64,000 nt of DNA from Litsea cubeba. Its lineage: Eukaryota; Streptophyta; Magnoliopsida; Laurales; Lauraceae. Both the position numbers and the translations under genes were made by a program. Positions 11,515-22,150 of this stretch are shown here, in pieces (position 1 is the stretch's first letter; every line of letters starts with the position of its first letter). Where the stretch lies: positions 31,873,641 through 31,937,640 of the forward strand of contig CM022944.1 of the NCBI GenBank assembly GCA_012931725.1. The letters are read 5' to 3'. The notes beneath the pieces are model-generated. The model had not been told where the DNA came from. It worked only from the letters and a program-made list of their open reading frames with translations, and did not search any database.

Positions 11515-14484
11515 CCTGCGGATGACAAGGATATCCTACTAGAAGAAGATTAGATGATATTTAAGTAAAGAAAATTAGAGATGTACAAACTTGTCCATGT
11601 ATCAAACAACAAAACACATACATTCAGTCGCTTTCTCTTTTACATCCGCCCATAGATGAGAGATACAAGTAACTGACTCTACTGCTCTAATCACATATGT
11701 TCATCTCAATGTATCTCATTTTATTGTTTGAATGAGAAACTGTACTCCACAAAAATGGCTTACATAAAATTTGAACAAATCCCTCTAGTAATGGGTAAAT
11801 CTGATTATCAACAGGTATTTGGTACCAATACATACACGAAGCCGCCCGCGAAAAGCTTCTTCTACTTCATCTTGGAGGCCTTTAAAGACAGGATAATTTT
11901 CATCCTTCTTGCCTGTGCAGCTCTCTCCTTAGGATTTGGGATCAAGGAACATGGCTTCAAGGAAGGGTGGTATGATGGAGGAAGTATTTTTATTGCAGTC
12001 TTCTTAGTTGTTGCTGTCACTGCAATCAGTAATTTTCGCCAATCTAAGCAATTTTTGAAGCTATCCAACAAGAGTAATGACATCAATGTTGATGTTGTGA
12101 GAGACAATCGACGCCAACAGGTATCGATCTTCAACATTGTTGTTGGTGATGTGGTTTTTCTGAAGATAGGCGATCAGATTCCTGCAGATGGGTTGTTCTT
12201 GAGTGGCCATTCGTTACAAGTGGACGAGTCGAGCATGACAGGTGAGAGCGACCATGTGAACACCAGTGCTGATAGGAACCCGTTTCTAATATCTGGTGCA
12301 AAGGTGGTAGATGGCTATGGAACCATGCTTGTGACCTCTGTGGGTACGAACACAGTGTGGGGTGAAATGATGAGCTCGATAAGTACTGACTCGAATGAGC
12401 AAACACCTTTACAAGACCGGCTTAACAAGCTCACATCATACATTGGAAAGGTCGGTCTGGGTGTCGCTTTTCTCGTTCTTGTTGTGCTGTTGGTGCGTTA
12501 TTTCACGGGCAACACCCAAGACAAGAATGGAAACAAGGAGTTCAATGGAAAGAAGACAGAGCTTGAAGAGGTGTTCAACTCAATGGCCATAATGTTTGCC
12601 TCTGCTGTTACAATAGTGGTAGTGGCAATTCCTGAAGGTTTGCCGTTGGCGGTCACTCTCACTCTTGCTTACTCGATGAAGAGAATGATGGCTGATCAAG
12701 CAATGGTTCGGAATCTTTCAGCTTGTGAAACCATGGGCTCGGCCACAACCATCTGCACCGACAAAACAGGTACGTTGACATTGAACAAGATGACAGTCAC
12801 AAAATTTTGGATTGGGGAAGAAGAAGTTTCTAAAGACATTCCTACAGTAGCCACAACAATTCTAAAATTGCTTTACCAAGGCGTTGGTCTAAACACATCA
12901 GGCAGTGTTTACCAAGCCAATTCAAGTTCTTCCCCTGAATTTTCCGGTAGCCCAACCGAAAAAGCAATTCTTTCTTGGGCAGTGATGGAATTGGGCATGA
13001 GTATGGAAGAATTAAAGCGAAGCCACACCACTCTTAATGTTGAAACCTTCAATTCAGAGAAGAAGCGAAGTGGAGTTTCAATAAGAAAGAATAGCGATAA
13101 ATCAACCCATGCCCATTGGAAAGGAGCTGCTGAAATGATATTGGCTATGTGTTTGAATTCCTATGAGAGCGATGGGACCATAAAGCCCATTAATCGACAA
13201 ACTAGGATGAAGTTGGAGCAAATCATTGAAGGAATGGCAGCACAAAGTCTTCGATGCATTGCTTTTGCGCACAAACAAATAACAGAGGAAGATGTGATCC
13301 ATGATGATAACGAAGGAAAAGTCGGAGAAATTGCAGAAGATGGCTTGACACTATTGGGGCTTGTGGGCATCAAGGACCCATGTAGGGTAGGAGTACGAAT
13401 GGCTGTGGAAGCTTGTAAAGGAGCTGGTGTCAACATCAAAATGATAACCGGGGACAATGTTTTCACAGCAACGGCCATAGCCATCGAATGCGGGATACTT
13501 CGGGCTGATCAAGATTTAAAAGAAGCAGTTGTGGAAGGCAGACAATTTCGTGATTTCTCAAAACAAGAAAGGATGGAAATGGTGGACAGAATATCTGTGA
13601 TGGCAAGGTCCACTCCATTAGACAAGCTTCTAATGGTCCAATGCCTAAAAGAAAAAGGCCATGTAGTCGTAGTCACTGGTGATGGTACAAATGATGCTCC
13701 AGCACTGAAAGAAGCTGATGTTGGACTTTCAATGGGAATTCAAGGAACCGAAGTGGCGAAGGAGAGTTCAGATATCGTCATATTGGATGATAATTTTTCG
13801 ACAGTGGTCACTGTTTTAAGGTGGGGAAGGTGTGTCTACAATAATATTCAGAAATTCATCCAATTTCAGCTCACTGTGAATGTTGCCGCGCTAGTGATAA
13901 ACTTTATAGCAGCAGTTTCTGCAGGTGAAGTTCCACTTACAGCAGTCCAACTACTGTGGGTGAACTTAATAATGGACACTCTGGCTGCATTGGCTCTAGC
14001 AACAGAGCGCCCCACCAAGGAGTTGATGGACAAAAAACCAGTTGGTCGAATTGAGCCACTTATTACAAACATTATGTGGAGAAACCTCATTGCTCAAGCT
14101 CTTTATCAAATTGCCGTCTTGCTAACACTACAATTCAAAGGTCGATCGATTTTTGGTGTGGATGAGAGGGTCAGGAACACCCTTATTTTTAATACTTTTG
14201 TTTTGTGTCAGGTATTCAATGAGTTCAATGCGAGGAAGTTAGAGAAGAGGAACGTGTTTAAGGGAATTCATAAGAACAGGTTGTTTATAGGGATTGTGGT
14301 AATGACCGTTGTTCTTCAAGTGGTGATGGTGGAGTTCCTTAAGAAGTTTGCAGACACACAGCGCTTAAGTTGGGGACAATGGGGTGCTTGCATTGGATTA
14401 GCGGGGGTATCTTGGCCAATTGGTTGGGTTGTCAAGTGCATACCAGTATCTGATAAACCCTTTCTCAGCCTGCTCAAGCGGTAG
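5648..14484 (+). CDS. ACA12: Autoinhibited plasma-membrane-type Ca2+-ATPase (two exons)
   Basis: Type IIB P-type pump that exports Ca2+ from the cytosol. Exons are 5648-6100 (151 codons) and 11815-14484 (889 codons plus stop), giving 1040 residues, the normal ACA12/13 length. The junction is phase 0 with GT...AG and rebuilds RRKE|VFGTNTY across the intron. Exon 1 holds the calmodulin-binding helix (about 31-48, RWHKAFTIIFSYRVILSL) and the autoinhibitory region (101-151). Exon 2 holds the pump: TM1-TM2 (about 166-225), actuator TGES (293-296), TM3-TM4 (364-431) with PEGLPLA (424-430), phosphorylation motif DKTGT (Asp467), nucleotide-binding KGAAE (587-591), TGDN (696-699), GDGTNDAPA (773-781) and TM5-TM10 (832-1027). 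No stop or frameshift is seen. Best match by memory is the ACA12/13 clade (which are intronless in Arabidopsis). The single long intron is unusual there. Confidence 0.93.
6296..6456 (-). mobile_element. tRNA-derived SINE, copy A
   Basis: Read on the minus strand it has an A box (TAGCTCAGTTGG, cut as GATAGCTCAGTTGG), a B box (GGTTCGAAACT), a GGGCCC-rich body and an A-rich tail. It is flanked by a perfect 15-bp duplication CAAGATATTTTACTT (6281-6295 and 6457-6471), the mark of LINE-mediated retroposition. It shares its body with the copies at 11.3 and 16.3 kb. Confidence 0.85.
7481..7812. repeat. Three long C homopolymers with a duplicated 45-bp unit
   Basis: Runs of about 16-18 C lie near 7481-7497, 7738-7754 and 7796-7812. 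The second and third follow two copies of a unit containing CTTAAAATTCCTTC (about 7691-7735 and 7757-7797). The tract is G-rich on the minus strand. Run lengths may be unreliable in the assembly. Confidence 0.75.
8975..10065. mobile_element. Nested repeat rich in CGATATCGGC palindromes
   Basis: Both ends carry clusters of ATCGGCCGATAT-type motifs: left near 8985-9065 (CGGTATCGGCCGG), right near 9925-10045 (ATATCGGCCGATATCTCGC). An AT-rich core lies between. This looks like one non-autonomous DNA element inserted in the larger inverted-repeat element. Exact ends are not resolved. Confidence 0.45.
11315..11506 (+). mobile_element. tRNA-derived SINE, copy B
   Basis: A box TAGCTCAGTTGG (about 11328-11339) and B box GGTTCGAAACT (about 11371) sit in a tRNA-like head, followed by the same GGGGCCACAGGGG and GGCCCG body as the other copies and an A-rich tail running into a TA microsatellite. 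The 17-bp duplication TATATATACCTGCGGAT flanks it (11298-11314 and 11507-11523). Confidence 0.85.
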
Positions 14485-15657
14485 AGTTTAGAGTTTTTAT
14501 AGGTACTATCAAAATTTATTCATTATTATTTTTGCATAGGTCCTTCAATAGCCATCTATTCCTTTTTGTCAGTAGTTACATTTTATTAGAATTTAAAACA
14601 CTGATAATCTTTATGTTTCACCTTGTATATGTCCATAAATAATATAATAGTGAAGTCAATTGATTGTTCAAACATTTGCAATTTTACTTTCTCATTTAAC
14701 AAAACAGAAAGCAACATAATATCAACTATAATTGGTAGGTTCTCAGAGGATCAGCAATATCATGCACAGAGCATCTATGATAAGAGGTGGGCCTGTTAGG
14801 TAGATTATTTTTTCGCTTCCTAACTATTTAAGTTTTTAGGATGTATTCGGCAGTCGAATATGACATGGTGTGAGAGCCAATGCTAGGTCGCAAGTTCAAA
14901 CTCTCAGAGGCATTATTACCCTATGTCATGTGGGTACTTGTGGGTCGTAGATTCGAATGGCATCCTGTTGAGGTCCTAACGGCTACAGCTTTTGGGATAT
15001 GCTGGCTAGTCGGAGTCGACAAAGCTATCATACATCAAAGCCACAGCATAAAAAAAAAATGAATGGCTGTTTATAGCTAGTTTTTCTAATAGAAATCGTT
15101 GCAAGAATATGGGAAAATACAACTTTTTCCTTTTTTTTTCCAAGGAACTTTAAATAACCTAGCATTGTATTCAATGGAATGTTATGGACTCATGGATAAG
15201 CAAGCTGGCTCTAGAACATATTAGATCAACAGGTACTTACAGAGTGTATCCACAAATGCTTGTGCCAATTGCATATGTAACTAGGTTCCGAGGTCATCAT
15301 GGGACAAACAATTTGGAAATCGGACCAGATGGAACAACTGGTGAGAGTAGATGGTTTCTTCCCACCTGGGTTGACCATCAGGCCTATCTACACAGGATGT
15401 AGGGAAAATATATATATATATATATTTAAATATTTAATGGTGGGTTCTACCGGTTCAAGTGTCAGTTTTGACCCTTTTATCAATTTCTTTACCAATCCTC
15501 GAGTTTTGATCTAACCAGATGGGTGAAGGCAACAATTTTGGTTGAACTGGTAAATGTAAGCCAAGGATGGCAATGAAGGTGAATTTTGGGAAATTCAAGA
15601 AGGTGGATTTTGAAATCTTGTAATTTTTTATAACCCCTCTTTTTTTCTTATCTCTTA
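14485..15657. other. 3' flank of the Ca2+-ATPase gene and intergenic
   Basis: AATAAT-type signals near 14636-14645 could serve polyadenylation. A stretch at about 14865-15058 ends in A10 and contains two B-box-like blocks (AGATTCGAATGG near 14952), so it may be a worn SINE, but the A box is not convincing. Nothing else codes. Confidence 0.45.
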
Positions 15658-16018
15658 TACCATCTCCAAGGAGAGTAGCAAATGTGTACTTTACTGCCTC
15701 AAATACAAATTTGCTACCTCCATTTGCTACTTTCTAAAAGCTGCACTCCAACAGAAGTAGCAAATTTTATATTTTATTTCTTTGACTTTTCATGCATTTG
15801 GAGCCCATGCCGTTGCATTATTGTATTCCATGTGTTGCATTATTTTATTCTATTTTATCATTTGCTACTTTGAGTTGCTACATGGCAAAGTTGAGGTATT
15901 TGGGTGAGGTGGTAATTTTGAATCTGACACTTGCTGTTTCGGTTGTAGAGCTGAACATCCTACGTGGCACAGTATCTTTGATTTGTTACTTCAATTGACG
16001 TCTTGGTTGGAGATGGTC
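15658..16018. mobile_element. PIF/Harbinger-type MITE, 361 bp
   Basis: The ends TACCATCTCCAA and TTGGAGATGGTC are inverted repeats, flanked by the 3-bp duplication TTA (15655-15657 and 16019-16021). The inside repeats AGTAGCAAAT and TTTGCTACTT blocks facing each other. No frame of note. Confidence 0.7.
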
Positions 16019-16255
16019 TTAAATGTTCCTTAACTTCAATTCACTTTACAAGTGAATTACCTAAATAGACTAAGGACCCAACTAAGAATAATCTTGAGCC
16101 TATTTTTCAATTACCGATATATGAAACCAAAAAAAGAAAAAAAGAAACACATGAAAAAGGGAAATTGAATAGACTGCTACTCCTTTTTCTACTAACATGA
16201 CCTTATTTCCAATATTTAAGACTTTTTAGATGATCTCTATTAAAAAAAGGCTATT

Positions 16256-16434
16256 ACCTCCGAGGGGTAGCTCAGTTGGTCTAAGACCACGGTTTGCACC
16301 CAGAGGTTGAGGGTTCAAAACTGCACTATCACACTGGGGCCACAGGGGATTGACCCGGCTCTCTATGGGCTCGTAGGAATTATTTAGGCCCAAAGTGCTG
16401 GGACGCCCTTCGTCATAAAAAAAAAAACAAAAAA
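16256..16434 (+). mobile_element. tRNA-derived SINE, copy C
   Basis: Same family as the copies at 6.3 and 11.3 kb. A box TAGCTCAGTTGG at about 16268-16279, degenerate B box GGTTCAAAACT near 16312, shared CACTGGGGCCACAGGGG block, and a tail of A's at about 16417-16434. Direct repeats at its flanks are imperfect, so it is probably an older insertion. Confidence 0.8.
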
Positions 16435-19400
16435 GCTTCTTAGATTTCAACTAATTTGGATTGGAGTTGGATTTTCTTTCTTTTCAAATTAATTGGTGAT
16501 GGTTGGGGATCTATTTGAAATGAAAGAAGAATGAAAAGCAAAAGAACCATATGAAAGTCTAAGACCATCAAATGACTTGAATGATTCTACATGGGCAGTC
16601 TTTTTGTATTAGAAACATGCGTCTCTACTAGAAGGTACACCGGTCTCTATTCCTTCCAAAGTGCCATTCTTAAACATGTAAACGCATCGAGTCCAGGTTG
16701 GGTTCATATTGGACCTTGGAGGGATTGCGTTTAAGCCTTAAAATTAAAAGGCTAAGGTCCCAAATCAGAATTCTTTATGGAATCCAATACCAATTGATTA
16801 ATTTAATAGTTATTTAAACTAAGTCCAGGAAATCAATCGACCACAAAAGAAAGGAGGCACACGATTCTTAACGTGGAAAACCCTACTTGAGAAAAACCAC
16901 GGGTGGTAGTGACCACTGAAAAAATCAAGCACTATATAAAGAAAGTTATAAGGACTCACAGGACCTTTTCTAGTTGCAACTCAACCCAAGGACTGCGATG
17001 GACTTGCCGACTACCCGCTGCTCACCTTCACCGTGCTTGAACTAGCCACACTTTGATGCCTCTCAAAGTGATGCAAACTCAACCCACCTTGATGCCTCTG
17101 AAGGTTCTTCAATCGGCAATAAAGAAAGAAGAAATATTCTTATTGAATAATCAGCCCAAATACCCTTGCTGCAGAACTCTAAAAAATCTCTCAAAGGATT
17201 CTCAATCTTTTTATGGGAGAGAGGTGAGTTCTAGGATAGCAATAAGATGAGTATATAGTCCAAGGTTCGTGCATGAGGTTTCCAATTCGATCAGAACTCT
17301 AAAACAGGAGTTGGGGCATAATTAGAAGAGAGTCTCCGCACTGGCAGAAAAATCCAGCTCGCTATAATGAGCAGGGTGCTCAATATAGCAAGCAGTGTCT
17401 CTGCCTCGTGCTTGGGACAAGCTCGCCATATCGATCCTGCTCTCTAGTCTGCGCTTCGTTCTGGCTTGAATATGCAATCTTTGATGCGTCCAAGACTCTC
17501 CAAAACTTGAGTTGAAGTGCCATCACAGTCCATATCTAAAAAGAACACAAAAAATAACTCAATATGGACTTGAGTTTTGTTCAAACTAGATGAATTAACC
17601 AACTAAGACTTTACAGACCTGGACCTTAACCAAATTAAAGTTTCTATATTTAAACCTGAAGACAGCTTAAAACCCATGTATGTTATTATTAACCATACAT
17701 CTTAATATTTACTACCATAATATTATGTGCAACAAGGAGTATTACTACCTACTTATATTATATAGTTAAGTACACTCGTATTGGAGTATGATGGAGACCC
17801 AATTATCAATTGGGCCTAAAGAGCTTCCATATCCAGATTTTACTGGAGGATTCCTTGGGTAACTATGTAGTTGGAATCCGATGAACTCCGTAGCCAATGA
17901 CTAGCAGTGCTCATGGGCCAGGTCAGCCCAAGCCCGAGCAGATCCTGGACACATAGTACTAGATTGGGGCTGTACTGTGAGCCCATGTGCTGCACAGGCG
18001 CCAAACATTAAAGGGCACGTTTGGTAGCAAAATCAGCAGGGAAAAGATTATCGCTTTCCGCACTTGGGAAGAAATTGTACGTTTGGTGGTCATAAATCTT
18101 AGGAGATCTTGCCACGTAAGATAATTACTTAGTAAGGATTTTTGCATCCGACCTATCCCCTTCGGATTTACAAGATCCTCAGATCAAAAGCGCGCTAGCT
18201 ACGTATAAAAGAGAAAATCCTAGCCTAATGATTTATGATCTCAAACTCCATTCGGTTTGGGGCAAGCCTAAGCAATAGTGGTTTTGTTGGATTTCTAGGG
18301 CAACTGAGTTTATTAGATTTTCACCTCAGTCAGTTTGGGGCAAGTTCGGCCGACTGACTTCCCATCCTGTCCCCTTTCGTCTTATAACCAATTTACATGT
18401 TATTCAAATAAGTTATGATGTACAACACTTGATTAATATATACTAGTATAATAACCCGTGCTCAGCGCGGATATGACCAATATTGTAATTGAAATACTCA
18501 TGCATTAAACAAATCCATAGATTTTAGAAAAATAAAAAGAGAAGAACAAAAATGTTATAAGAGTACCTATTTATGTAATCCAAGAGCTAGTGGTATTGAA
18601 AGGAAAGAAGAGAATTGGAGTAGAAAGGGAATGATAGAGTTTGGATAGGACCTGCTTTTTGCAGAAAAAGAGAAGTAGGGAGTGGTTATGAGTGGTTTCC
18701 ATAGCGTAGGTAGTTGCATAATTGGGGAGAGAACATTTCAAAAAAGAATAACCAACAGTTAAAATTCTAACCGACGGTCAGAAATAAAGGCAAAACCCTT
18801 CTCTTTAATATAGTATAATAGGGTGCCTAGCCAAGGGGGCTGGGCCGCTTAGGCCTCTAGGAGACGATATCTGCTTCCTCGAAGTAACCAGGGTCCAATT
18901 CATGGATACTAAGGACTTGTTTGTGCAGGCCGAATACCGCGGAATTGTTCGGGTCCTTCGTGTGGTTGTTTGGTGCAAGCAATAACATCGAGAATTCCAC
19001 CCACTTCAAACCATATTTCTATTCAAAGAGGAGATCCTGGATTCCCACGTCTGGGGCGAGATTTGTATTGCCACGGAAGAGGAAAGGTCGATTCCTCTTC
19101 TAAGAACTGTGTACAATCACACCCTAAGGTGAGAAGTAGATTCCCACCCAAGTGGGCAACCTTTTGTTCTCCCTTTTATATATACTAGTTATTGGTACAT
19201 GCATTGCATGTAGTAGTTATTTTATATTTTACTAAAATAAAAATAATAGTTCATATTCTAATGTAGTTTTTTATTCATCTTTGAATTTTTCATAAGTTCA
19301 CATTTAAATGATTTACTCATCCAAAAAATAAGAATGGTTGGTGATCAAGAATATGTCCTTCTAATGCTTCCTATCTATATAATAAGGGAGCTCAGTCTTT

Positions 19401-20224
19401 GAATCCTTGGATATTTTGGACCCTTGGATATATGTACATAAATCCTAGGGATATTTTGGACCCTTGGATTTAAGAGGGGAATGCAAAAATGGGTAACAAG
19501 TTAGAATTATTTACAAGTATTGCCATCCCTTCTTCATTTAAAAGAAAAGGGGCTAAAAGTTGGAGAAATTTACAAGTTTTTGCCATCCCCATGAAAAGCA
19601 AAAAGGGTCATTAAGTTTGAGTTATTTACAGGTATTGCCATCCCTTCTTCATTAAAAAAAAAAGCACTACTTTATTGATGACGAGATGGGACCAAGATAA
19701 GAAGATGAGATGAGCAAATTGGGTGAAAGATTTCATGATTCAATTTTGTTAAGAATAAATGAATGAATGGAATTATATCATTTGGCAATCAATTGCGTTT
19801 TTTTTTTTTTTTTTTTTTTTTTTTTGTGGAATCCATTTTATGGTTGGACTTGCTTTCGAGACACATAAAACCTGGGTTCAGTCGTTCTGAGGCATATCCA
19901 GGTCCAGTGGTGCGCCGTGCCTTCAGGCACGAGGAATTTCTAGTTCTTGAATATGTTGGATTTCAATTAGTACAGTTTCTTGTATGGTTTTCTCTAATGA
20001 TGACATGGATTTCATTATTCCTATGAATTGAAAATGTATGATAAAAGTCAATGAAGAGGCTTTGATCAACCGGCTTTTCTTAAGCTAATGGCACTTCACA
20101 AAAAGAAAAAAAAGGTCAAGTTGCTAAAAATAAAATGAAGTGCCTCAGCAAGGGGAAGACAATTGACTCATATTATAGAATATAAACAACATTCTCCAAC
20201 AATTGTTCTTTTTTTCGCGATTTC
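16435..20224. other. Intergenic with LTR-like and DNA-element debris
   Basis: No host gene is visible. At about 16840-17520 a block containing ACGTGGAAAACCCTA and AAAACCACGGG resembles the untranslated part of a copia-type LTR. At 18013 GGGCACGTTTGGTAGC looks like one end of a PIF/Harbinger element whose other end I could not find. Two repeats start with ACTAGTATAATAACCC (18445) and ACTAGTTATTGGTACATG (19187). A T22 run lies at about 19799-19826. Confidence 0.4.
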
Positions 20225-21660
20225 ATAAATATAGATGAGTTTGTAGGTTTAGGGTAAAGATCGCAGTGGAAGCACGGACCTAAAAGAGCTGGCTGCTACA
20301 AACACGATAAGGACAGCGTCGGCTTGAATCAGGCACTGACATGGAGATCTTTGACTGCCTACGAGAGATTAGTCACGAATTATTCACTCTTCAAGATCCA
20401 AGGGCAAGGATGGACACCTAGATGTAGAAGATGAAGATGAAGAATTATAGATCTAGTGGAAGGAAGATGAATTATTGAAAGTAATCCCAACTGATATCTC
20501 TCGTGTCTATATATAGCCCTCTGGATAATGGGTGATAAGATCTCTATTCAAATTCGAATTGAGAGATGATTAGGATAAAGTATTAGATCAATCTCTCTCA
20601 ATTTAAATTTGAATATAGATATGATAAAGAGATAGAGAGTTGGATAAAACTCAGGCTATTCTTATTCATATCACCATGAGACTCCTTGTGAGGGGTGTAT
20701 CTTTGTAAGTGGGGTCCACCCACATGTAAACACAAGTGGGCCCAATCACAAATGCCAACATCTCCCACTCGCACCGAACAAGATTCATCCCATTACATCA
20801 CTAATTTCCATCACCAAATTCTACAAAGTAGAAATAGACCTGAAGAGTGGGACCTCCACTATGCCTGTTCACGGAGAGAATGTAAACTAAGTTGCCATCT
20901 TACTAGAATACACCAACTCACCGACACATTAGTCTGCCCTAGACACTCGCATGACCACACCAGATTGGATGGTGACTCATACCCTTGAGTCGTGTTCAAC
21001 CCACATACATGCTTATTCAACTTATCGAGTAAAAAACTCTTTACAAACATTAATTTTTATAAAATAGCATATTTATACATATATATAATTTAAAAAAATG
21101 TTTGTCTTAAAATCTTCAAAATACTCAATATAGCCTGGGCTGATAAGTATCGTAAGCACGTATAAACTAGAGTGTGATGTCAAGGGGTCTTCCCATGGAC
21201 TTATGAAGGTCACAATCAACCAAGCAGCTTTCCTAGCACGGTGACTCGTAGGCTCCTATGTCGCCGTGGCACAACCGCAGCTAAAGTAGCATCACCGGTC
21301 TCATCTTTCCAATGTAGAGGTTGGTATAAGGGCACAAGACCCTCAAGAATTGGTTCACATAGTAACCAACTCCAAGCTCAAGAGTCACCTATGGGACTAA
21401 CTCTCGCACAACAAACATGATTTCTAGGGTATTATCCCGTTGCTCGTAGGTAGGTCCTTAAACACGCATGTCTGTAGACACGCTTTGCAGTGTGAAAATG
21501 CATTAGCTCCATAACTGAGCCCATTCTAACACTGCACCGATTCATTGCTGCGCAAGCTGATCGTCACAAACACAACCACTCTTGGTTTCTAAAACAGGCT
21601 ATCGGACTTATTAGGGTGTGATTTGTCCCGTGACTAATGCTAAGTCTCATTCAGTCTTGT
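20225..21660. repeat. Non-coding repeat-like block, possibly retrotransposon-derived
   Basis: It contains a TATATATAG box near 20510 and the run ACATCTCCCACTCGCACC (20757-20774), and is dense in stops in every frame. Its composition differs from the MULE that follows and it may be what cuts off the left end of that MULE. No LTR pair, primer site or domain is visible, so classification is open. Confidence 0.35.
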
Positions 21661-21900
21661 GATCTTCTTATTTTTCTTCGTTAAAGCTTTTCAATCATTT
21701 TCACCTTCTTTTTAGGTTGTAATGTATGCGTTTAGGTTGCAATTTATGCAATTAGATTGTATTTTCACCTATTTAGATTGTATGTGGATTCCCTAATGCA
21801 TGATATGGATGGGAGTTTCGAACTCCAAAGTTTCCCTTCCCATTTGTTTTCTTCTTCTGGTTCGCGTGGTGCTCGGCAAACCAGAAGTGTGCAAGTTAAT

Positions 21901-22093
21901 TTTGCACGGCATATCGACACTGTGCATTTACTATATGCACGGCCAATGTTAGCCGTGCATTTCATATATGCACGGCCAATGTTAGCCGTGCATATATTAT
22001 TTGCACGGTGTCGATATGCCGTGCAAATTACATATGCACGGCTAACATTGGCCGTGCATATATGAGATTGCACATTAATAGTATGCCGTGCAG
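21901..22093. repeat. Hairpin cluster 1 (GCACGG/CCGTGC), upstream of the PMD gene
   Basis: A perfect 20-bp inverted repeat (21901-21920 against 22008-22027) encloses two direct copies of a smaller hairpin (about 21935-21960 and 21967-21993, each with GCACGGCCAATG and its partner). A third, inverted copy follows at 22033-22058. The open frames covering this stretch on both strands come from the repeats alone. Confidence 0.85.
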
Positions 22094-22150
22094 AACACAT
22101 TTACAATGTTAAATAACAATTTTTATTTTTTATTTTGAACAGATTAGAAT

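Larger units (their letters stand above)
6101..11814 (+). other. 5.7-kb transposon-filled intron of the Ca2+-ATPase gene
   Basis: It begins GTACTGG and ends ATCAACAG. Inside are a SINE on - (6296-6456), a 2.9-kb inverted-repeat element (7251-10122) with a further repeat nested in it, and a SINE on + (11315-11506). The remaining stretches (6472-7250, 10123-11314, 11524-11814) are AT-rich with no coding signal. A TA-rich start near 11.0 kb (GGCCCGTTTCGGGCC) resembles a hAT end. Confidence 0.85.

Noticed and set aside
11728..14484. Ca2+-ATPase seemed N-terminally truncated (918 codons from ATG 11728, no autoinhibitory domain)
   Set aside because: Homology starts only at VFGTNTY after an AG, and the missing N-terminus was found at 5648-6100 with a matching donor and phase. 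The gene is complete and spliced.
19763..20026. 87-codon frame starting in a poly-T (Phe) run
   Set aside because: Frame is opened by the homopolymer; the remainder matches no family.
21757..22100. Open frames over 100 codons on both strands
   Set aside because: They come from the palindromic GCACGG repeats, which are open in several frames; the translation is just the repeat (ARPMLAVH).
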